NCBI RefSeq assembly: GCF_001540865.1
Contig: NC_033622.1
Coordinates: forward strand, 778,220 to 842,219
Direction of reading: 5' to 3'
DNA length: 64,000 nucleotides
Source of the DNA: Ananas comosus
Taxonomy: Eukaryota > Streptophyta > Magnoliopsida > Poales > Bromeliaceae
A model generated the notes under the pieces. It had not been told where the DNA came from. It worked only from the letters and a program-made list of their open reading frames with translations, and did no database searches. Positions 55,900-64,000 of the stretch are shown in pieces (positions within the stretch are counted from its first letter, which is position 1; each line of letters begins with the position of its first letter). Both the position numbers and the translations under genes were made by a program.

Positions 55900-57326
55900 T
55901 CAAAGGGCTAAACATTGAAGAGCATACACTATTCGTATGCTTCTCAGAGCATCCGAGAGGGAATAGGCTTTCACTAGATAAATTCTGGGAGCACTTGAAG
56001 AAAATAAGATTTGTGTTGTAGTGCCTACAAGACAGGATTTGGCTTTCAGTATGACCAAAGGCAAACAGATCAAATGTGAAAATATGCTCAAGTGCTTTTC
56101 AGTGGAACTACAAAAATCATATTATGTAAACTGAACTCTTATCCTGAACTAATCAGGAAAGATACATGAATCAAGCTCAGAACCTCATAAAACAGAAGGG
56201 AATGAAGAATGACTCAAAAGCGTACGGTATTATTCAAGAACTAATCTGGACAATGGTTGAAGCTGCAACTTCTTTGTGTATGAAGGCATAGTCATCTTCC
56301 CACTTAATTCATACTTTTGCCGTGCGTGGTTTCCTTCTTGGGTCTCTGAAAGCAAGCAGAAAAGCTTCAAAGCTTGGGAAACAAGTTAGTAGACTAATCC
56401 CGAAGACTTTGAATATAATTTAACAATAGACTTGTACTACTCTCACTACTAATTAAGGCGACACATCTAACACGGTTTCTTTATAAAAGCCTCGAATTGA
56501 AAAGGAACTTAATATGAAGCAACACCGGTGGACGAAAATAGTAAGTCTGATACTTCTGCTGCATCGGAAAGCTAAATTAGCTTCTAAAACAAAAGTTGCT
56601 ACCACAACAAGAACATAATTGCCGAATACTGCAACTAAAATGAACATGTGGATTTCTTTTCACCTTTGCCGTAAATTCTCATAAACAACACCTTCATTCA
56701 TGCATCTACGATGGACAAATCAAATATGCCTCTGGAAAATTAAACAGCAAGCAGAGAAAATAAGGGCGTGACAATCTAAATTAGATGACAAACAAAAAAA
56801 AAATAGAATAGGTATTCAATAGTTGAGCTAGGACTGTTAAGTGATGCATGTAAATTTGAGTTTAGAAACACAAATAGCGAGACATATATATATAATTCAG
56901 TTCCTCAGGAAAGAATAAAACTAGTAACGAGAAATGTTTCTCGATAACCATTTGTTTAACTTGCAACCAGATGACCGCCTGAATTCTGCAGAAGTATACC
57001 GTAGAAATAAAAATAACTAACAGATCAATCGGCATCCTATCATCTTTCTGACATAAACACAAACAAACAAACAGGAGAACATAAACCATGGCAAATACTG
57101 GGATCTTTCATCAAGATAAAGAATCATCCAATTTCTGAAAAGAGCCACTACTTTTTCTCGCTCAAGCACACCATAGTCTAAATCTATGGATGAGAAAAGA
57201 AAAGGCATTGGTCACTGGGAATTTGGGATCCTGCTTGTATAAAGATGCATATTACCAGGTAGAAAATCATATGCCAACATTACGGTGATATTTCCTTCCG
57301 AGATATGAGTAACCGGAGCTGTGCTG
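55900..57326. other. Spacer downstream of RPT1, with one exon-like stretch
   Basis: On the minus strand a good acceptor (TTTCAG before 56345) leads into 37 open codons ending at a TAA at 56232-56230, including HARQKYELSGKMTMPSYTKK. I do not recognise it. The region near 57326 is probably the 3' UTR of RPT1. Confidence 0.35.
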
Positions 57327-60300
57327 TTAGTTGTAGACCATGTATTTGGGCGTTGCGCTGAACTTCTGATAACCCTTAATAACCTTATTCACTGCATCAA
57401 GAAAGTCCTTTTCGGTTACCGTCTTCCTGCGTGCCCGGATTGCATACATCCCGGCTTCGGTGCACACACTCCTTATGTCCGCCCCTAATATAAAGAAATA
57501 CAGGAAATAGTTAGAAACTTGTGAAGAACAAATAGAGCAATTTTGATGTTTGTCCAAGTAAAATAGACCGTAGAAAAACATATAACACCAAGCATCTAAG
57601 TTCCAAGCATTCAGACCGGCTTTTACTTTTAAAGAAAAGGAGAAAAAAATGTGTAGCGGAGCATAGTAACTTGTAAAGTAAAAAAGTACAGAGCTACATC
57701 AGTTATAGCACATTTTAAAGTAGGTGCCTGAACTTCTAAAATTTTGACATAAACTATCAAAGAACTTTCCGACTTCAAAGAACTTTTCGACTTCAGAAAA
57801 TTCTACCTGAGTTTTGTCAAAACTTAAAAAAGGATTTTGTCAAATTGGTTATAGAATATTTTATCAAGTAAGAAATTATCCCATTAGATTATAAAATACC
57901 CACCAAGTTTTGAACAAGAGGTACTCACATCAAAAGAACTACAAGTTTAGATGGTAAATTAACAACTTTAAGTTCAGGTAGGTAAGATCTGTTCAATTTT
58001 GCTTAATTGTTAGATGGAGTATTATCAAGACAAACCCCTTATACTATTGAAATGAGGTAAAGAAACACTTCAGTAAATGCTCACCAGTGGAGTTAGGGCA
58101 GAGGCGAGCAAGAAGCTCAAATCTGATGTCCCTTTCGCAATTCATTGTTTTTGTGTGGATCTTGAATATCTTTGTGCGACCTTCCAAGTCTGGCAGACCA
58201 AACTCAACCTTACGATCCAATCTTCCCGGACGGAGTAAAGCTGGGTCCAAAGTGTCAGGCCTGAAAAGTTTTGGAAAGAGAGGGAGATGAATTCATATGT
58301 TCTAAGGGCATGGTTAAGAGTTGACTTGAAGCACAGCTATAAACTAGAAAACATCAAGCTGTCGAACCTATTGGTTGCCATTAGAACTTTGATGTTTCCT
58401 CTAGCATCAAAACCATCAAGCTGATTGACGATTTCAAGCATAGTACGTTGAACTTCATTGTCCCCACCAACGCCATCATCAAAACGAGCACCGCCAATAG
58501 CATCAACTTCATCAAAAAAAACAATGCATGCCTTCTTTGAACGGGCCATCTAAATGACAAGACTAGTTGTTAGACAAACAGCGAAAGTAACTAAGAAAGT
58601 AAGGAAATCCAAGAACAATAATCAAATAAGTTCGCCATTGAATCGCCGGAAACCAAACAACCTGGAAAAGTTCGCGGACCATTCGAGCTCCCTCCTACAT
58701 ACTTCTGAACCAGCTCACTTCCAATGACACGAATAAAGCAGGCATCAGTTCTGTTGGCCACGGCTCTAGCAAGGAGAGTTTTTCCTGTTCCAGGAGGACC
58801 ATAACAAAGGACACCTTTAGGAGGATCAATTCCAAGCTTCACAAATTTCTCTGGATGAAGCATTGGAAGCTCCACAACCTGAGGAACAATAATAAGAGAA
58901 AACAAAAATGATGCGCTCTGGTTTAATTCACCAACTTGCAGGTACCCGCCATATGTATAATCATTTTACACTGCTGTCAAACCTGAATGAGCGATAACAA
59001 CATGATATTTTTATTTTTAATCACAAAGAAAAGGCATACCTCTCGCATCTTTTCAATCTGCTCCTTACACCCACCAACATCATTATATGTGACATCAGGC
59101 TTCTCCTCCACCGTCATCATCGTAACACTTGGATCAATTTTTGGTGGCAAGGGAATCTGGATTTGATACATATTTCGATCAACTCTGCAAATGAAAGATT
59201 ATTAGATCAAACCATGATGTCCAACCAACACCAATTGAGATTTTCAATAAAAGTCTCAGTCCTAGTAAAATTATTTGATTACAACTTTGCGGATAACTAA
59301 CTGCACCATGCCACAAATGCTTATAGATACAAGAAGTGCTGAAGCGCTACAGATGGTTTGACGCGATATAATGTAAGGTCATCTAAACTGAATATTGCCA
59401 GTTGCACAACAAAACATACAGTCCAGGTAAGATTGATTCCAACATCCACCTCTGTAGTAATTATGAATGTCACAGGAACTTTGATGGCCTACAAGTATTA
59501 TAATTCTCATGCAAATACCAGATTAAAGGACTCAAAAGACAGTACCAAGGAGATAGCGATGTATAATTCCTTATAGATAGTATGTTGTCACAACCAGCAA
59601 CTAGGTGCCAAGGCCATCCATCACTGTGATTATGTAACTCAAGTCTGTTTTGCCAATTAGTTGCTTCAGAAATAATCTTGCACTAACAAATTATTGTACT
59701 CTATTTGTTTTACTTTTATTATTCTACAATTGCTTTTGTAATATATTAGACACTAGCTTTAGCGCGGATGGGGGAATGGGAGAGAGGGTGGGAAAGACAA
59801 TTATTGCTATTATAATGGAAAACGTCAATAACGACACACTAGCTAGTTAGAAAAACTAATACACCTCAAATGAAGCAGTCATTGAAGAGAAATTGAGACA
59901 ACTAATCAAGTGAATGGTATTGTAGCCTTACCCAACTCGCATGGCTTCTTCAATATCAGTTGGAGAGACTTTGTCGCCCAACCCGACCACAAACTGCATA
60001 AGTCCAATAGAAGAAAGAGAATTTAAGTTGGGACGACCATGTTGTTGTCCATTTGTCCAGACAAGTAAACATAGTAGGAAGAGCATTACATGCTCAAAAA
60101 GTATACCTTGGCAATTTGCTTAACATTTATCACATATTTAGCATCTTCTGTGTTCGGGCTAATAATCTTCGTACACCTAGCAACCTTTTGATGAAACAAC
60201 AATCTAGTCAGACACCAAATATGTAAGACGTAAAACAAGTTTACTAATAAACTCCCAGATATCACAGAATAAAACAAGCACGAATACCTAAAATTCATGC

Positions 60301-61423
60301 AAATTTGAGACAAAAATACCTGCAGAGGTTGTTCCTCTTGCATCATTTGCTTGTCAGAAACCAAATCCCACTGGCTAGGTGTAGCTAAACCAGTGTCTGA
60401 CTCTTTGATTCCTGGCATTTCATAACAAAAAATGTCTCAAAGGTTCCAAGAATATAATAGCAACAGATTTTAATAACAAAAACTACCTATCACTACATTA
60501 TGCTAGTTTAAATAAGCTGTGGAATCAACTTATTCCAAATACTCTTTCGGAAATCTAAAGAAAAGAAAGAAAGCATTTTTATATCTAAATTAGCTCTTCA
60601 TGAGTAACGACAACCGACTCCAGTCACAAAAGACGCCACCTTTGAAAAGCGCACCTCTATTTCAAGCATCTTAGTACATACCCATTTGTAATGTCCATTG
60701 TATGCTTGATTTTGCTACATAATAGAACCGGACTATAATAAGATAAACTCAATTCTTCAAGGAACTATAACTTAAAACATCAATCATATGCATCGGGAGC
60801 TTAAATACACAAAATTTGAGTCAAAACAATGACTCTTTACGTATCACTTGAGAAAGTAGAGTCACATTATTTCATTACAAGAAAAATATAAGCAAAACAA
60901 GTTCCAGTTTACATATTTGTACATCCATTTCTTCGTATGTATCTATAGAGATACATATATTTAGGCATATGATGATATTAACACACTACTTACCACATAG
61001 ATCATTGATCTTCTTCACCATCTCCTTAATCTCCTTCTCCGCCTTCTTTATGCTCTCAGAATAAGGTCCCAGACCCTGCCATATGACACAATTCTCATCT
61101 TATCATCATAAATGTACTTAAACAAAATAAGAGGAACATCAAATAGTTTCCACACAAACCCTTACTATACAATCGATCCAAACAACAAAGGTATTAATAA
61201 CTCACCACTCTAGATCGCATTCACCAACAATAAAACTAGATCTAGCGGAATCTGATGCGCAAACAAAGTAACCTAACCTAACCTAGCCCTAAATCGAGGC
61301 GAACCAAAGAAGTGAAGAGATTAGGGGATGCGTACGTAGGTTTTGAGGAGGGCGATATCGTCTTCGTCGAGGGGGCAGGCGCAGGTTCTTCTCGTTCAAC
61401 TCGTCTTCGGGCTACAGAACCAT
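57327..61423 (-). CDS. RPT1: 26S proteasome regulatory subunit 7 (AAA-ATPase RPT1), frame lesions in exons 1 and 7
   Basis: One of six ATPases in the base of the 19S particle, which unfolds substrates into the proteasome core. Ten exons: 61423-61336, 61075-60994, 60411-60320, 60184-60107, 59993-59932, 59184-59040, 58878-58662, 58549-58368, 58260-58085, 57484-57327; total 1280 bases against 1281 expected for a 426-residue protein. Motifs: coiled-coil N-terminus ([19 protein letters not shown]), OB-region [17 protein letters not shown], Walker [18 protein letters not shown], Walker [14 protein letters not shown], arginine-finger region [16 protein letters not shown]-terminus KYMVYN. Lesions: exon 7 is 217 instead of 219 bases, losing two bases after QKYVG so that [11 protein letters not shown] is out of frame; exon 1 has TAG as its fourth codon and a length off by one. 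All other exons are perfectly conserved, so either sequencing errors or a young pseudogene. Confidence 0.92.
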
Positions 61424-62308
61424 GGCGAGGTCGAGGGAAGGTAGCGAAAATGGCGAGTGCAAAATTACAAAATAGGTCGATTTCTTATTCACGGCAACAT
61501 GTTATAGTGGTCGGACAAATTTTAGTCCGACACGCCTAGATCAATGCCACGTGTCAGCGGAATGGGATATGTAGGAGTAGGACGATTTTTGATTCGGCGC
61601 CTGTATGTGTGTTGACACGTGTCACCTGATTCTTGAACGTTCGACATCTAAATCCTACCCATTTTCTCCTCTTTTAATACAAATTTATTTTATTTGATTG
61701 GGTATGTAACTTATTATTATTATTATTATCATTATTTTTATACGAATCCGATATGATTAGATGAACTTCTTAAAACAACAACAACAACAACTAAAATTCA
61801 TTTACATCAATTTTGAAAAACAAAGAGGGAATAACAATATTTCAATCAAAACCATCAAAGTACAGCACACACAATCTGCAAATTCTGAAACAAACTTTAA
61901 ATGCTGCAAAGGCAGTGAAAAACAACAATTTGGCATTTAAGATCTATTAGCAATAAATTAGAAGAAATAAGATTGCATGAATACCAAGGTCTTGCTTGTC
62001 CTCAAAAATATCAAAAACTTTCTCACTAAAACTGGAATAGGTTCTGCAAAATGTCTATTAATATGTTCCTCCTTACAAAATACAACAAACACTATTCCTA
62101 CTGGTTATACAGTTAAGACAGATACACATGAAATTATATCGGAGATGCCGCCGCCTTGGAATAAGTTTCGAGTTTCTTAACATTAAAGCATTAGAAATAT
62201 ATAGCAAAAGTAGTTTGTAGAAAATATTGCGGAACGAATTTGCGGCGCAGGTTCAAAATTTTTTTTGTCAGTTGATTCAATATAACGTAATTGCCGACTT
62301 CTTTAGGG
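61424..62308. other. RPT1 promoter side and HISN3 3' flank
   Basis: Between the divergent-in-position but same-strand genes. No further gene; the left part is the RPT1 upstream region (moderately GC-rich to about 61640, including CACGTGTCA-type motifs), the right part is the probable HISN3 3' UTR. Confidence 0.5.
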
Positions 62309-63591
62309 TTATTGGGTAACCATAAGTTGTTGATTGTTATGCCAAGCCACGACATCCTCGTATTGTAGATTGCCCCCAAATATATCGAGAGAACTTCCAA
62401 CTGTAACATCAACGTGGCCCTTGCCAGCGGTTTTTATCCTATCCAGCTCTTCCATTGTTGAGACCCCGCCAGCATAAGTTACCGGAATCTACAGTGTGAA
62501 AATGTTGAAATATATGTATGAGTTTTTATCGACATCCGCCGATCATATTGAGCACAAACAAAGCTAAAATCTTTCATGCTCAAAACAAATTAATATATAC
62601 TGTAAACAGGAGTACTAATTTTATAAAGAGGCAATGTAAAGTTGAGTTCATCAGTGATGCAATGTTGCATTTGAGGTTGGGCCAAAAGACACTACACCTG
62701 TAAGGTACTAGATTTTAGAAACACAAAAGCTAATATTAAAAATGAAAGTATACAATAAATAGCGCCTTTAATGATGGCCTTTAGTGACAAATTAGCAAAA
62801 CCAGAGCTCGTTCTTGGGTTAGGGGAACCAAGTCATAAACATGTGGAGAAAACTAAATAACAGAAAGTAAGGTATTACGTACAGGTGAGTAGCATCCAAG
62901 CAGTGTCACAAGCTCCTCATCAATTCCTAGCCTGCCATAGCACCAAGAACATTAATTAGAAACCGAGATAATATAGTTACCGAATCAGTTCTTGTTGGAG
63001 CCTATATTTGACCGAGTCCATCAGAATACTAAAATGCTAACCATTCGCAATGTGATAGAGGTGAAAGAAGAAACCAGCGATATATTACGAAAAACCAAAT
63101 GGCATGCCAAAGGTAGAGCGGTAAGAAGCTCCGGGTTGCTTTGAAAAGAATCGAGTAGAAATACTGTAGAGTAAGTCACCTTTTCCCCTCCACGTCAACT
63201 CCATGAACCAAAAACTCATCTGCATAGGTCGCAAGAAATTCCAATGTCTGCTCTTCTAGAATGACATCACTGAATTTCTGCCATCTGTCAGTAACAATGG
63301 CGTATTTACCATTCTACACCAAAATCATAAAGTCTACAATCAAATAATACTACCATTGAAAAGAAACATAATTTGCTATCAACTCGGTATGCACAAAAAA
63401 AAGTCTAATTGTAAATGTCAATAGCATGTAGCTAGAGAATGTAACAAGTGAATAAGTAAAACCAACAATATCAAGAAAATTTCCCGTACCTTCTTTCTAC
63501 AACTAAGATCCAAGACAAGCCTTTGCTTTCCAATCATACCAACAAGATGTTTAAGCCGTTCAAGGTTCATTTGTCCATTACTGAAAACATA
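62309..63591 (-). CDS. HISN3: HisA-type isomerase of histidine biosynthesis (BBM II isomerase), last four exons
   Basis: Catalyses the Amadori-type isomerisation of ProFAR to PRFAR, a mid step of plastid histidine synthesis. Exons visible: 63591-63490 ([20 protein letters not shown], ending [10 protein letters not shown]), 63313-63180 ([16 protein letters not shown], then [19 protein letters not shown]), 62931-62883 ([16 protein letters not shown]), 62487-62309 ([18 protein letters not shown], ending [20 protein letters not shown] and a stop at 62311-62309). All junctions keep phase. The HGVDVEGK and YAGGV phosphate-binding loops of the (beta-alpha)8 barrel are present. N-terminal exons with the transit peptide lie beyond 64000. 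No lesion seen. Confidence 0.93.
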
Positions 63592-64000
63592 CTGCAAGTC
63601 AAATATTTAAATAGTTACTATGAACTCAATAAAAAAGGTCAGCATTGAATTGACATATAAACTTACTATATATTAGTGGCGGGCAAAGCATTAAATATGT
63701 GTAGAGAACCTGTGCTCCCCGAGTAATGTGTTTTACACTTTGAAATGCAGGGACTTGTGAGATTAACATTAGTACATTAGCTTTCATTAGAACTTTGGAA
63801 TTTTAAGTTCTTCTAAATTTTCAACTACAAAGCAGAAAAAATTTCAATTATGAAACTATTTGTTATGTGAAAGTTATTGAGTACAGGAGAGAAACATACA
63901 AAACAATGATTATGATCATTCCAAAGATTGATATGAGCAAATGCAAACCAGAAGTATTTTGTGTATAATAAAAAAAAAGGGACATGATAACTATGCTGTT
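63592..64000. other. HISN3 intron, running off the window
   Basis: AT-rich with no exon recognised; it lies upstream of the first visible HISN3 exon, so it is read as an intron. Confidence 0.6.

Overview
The window is nuclear DNA of a flowering plant, most likely a monocot. Coding exons carry strongly GC-rich third codon positions and sit in very AT-rich, transposon-filled spacers; introns have plant-type GT..AG borders; all recognisable proteins are plant families. A bromeliad such as pineapple would fit, but I cannot prove the species from sequence alone.

Left half (about 0-36 kb): an accessory, repeat-rich region built around cell-wall pectin genes. On the minus strand lie remnants of at least four pectin methylesterase (PME) genes: a broken 5' half at 240-1947, a degenerate 3' half at 14317-14645, a nearly intact catalytic exon with one nonsense codon at 18269-18918, a 5' fragment at 21906-22220, a degenerate 3' half interrupted by a 217-bp retrotransposon at 30050-30820, and one gene with intact catalytic exons at 32993-35354 whose N-terminal half is not visible. 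On the plus strand are two tandem-duplicated secreted PMEI/invertase-inhibitor-like genes (9543-10076 and 12643-13191). The PMEs de-esterify wall pectin and PMEI-type proteins may restrain them, so the cluster is functionally coherent, but most PME copies are decaying. A small unrecognised gene with GC-rich third positions lies at 36088-36396.

Mobile DNA: several families are readable from their ends. These are foldback MITEs capped by palindromes whose stems vary in a compensatory way, often sitting as adjacent pairs; a cluster of Helitron 3' termini (20.9-27.3 kb); a nested Tourist-like MITE with TTA target duplication (40.7-41.4 kb); a complete 217-bp TRIM/SMART element with a 5-bp target duplication; a Copia-type LTR fragment; a SINE-like unit; and a roughly 700-bp AT-rich tandem repeat (15.97-18.15 kb). 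No transposase or reverse transcriptase gene was seen.

Right half (about 45-64 kb): an ordinary housekeeping region. It holds a complete nine-exon E2 ubiquitin-conjugating enzyme of the membrane-anchored UBC33/34 (UBE2J2) type (plus strand), an ATL-type RING-H2 E3 ligase whose RING is cut by an assembly gap (minus), all ten exons of the 26S proteasome ATPase RPT1 with two frame lesions (minus), and the last four exons of the histidine-biosynthesis isomerase HISN3 (minus, running off the right edge). Three neighbours thus belong to the ubiquitin-proteasome pathway (E2, E3, proteasome ATPase); plant genes are not normally organised in operons, so I read this as coincidence.

Quality caveat: two single N characters (36663 and 51490) stand at assembly gaps. 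Some frame lesions in otherwise perfectly conserved genes may be sequencing errors rather than biology.
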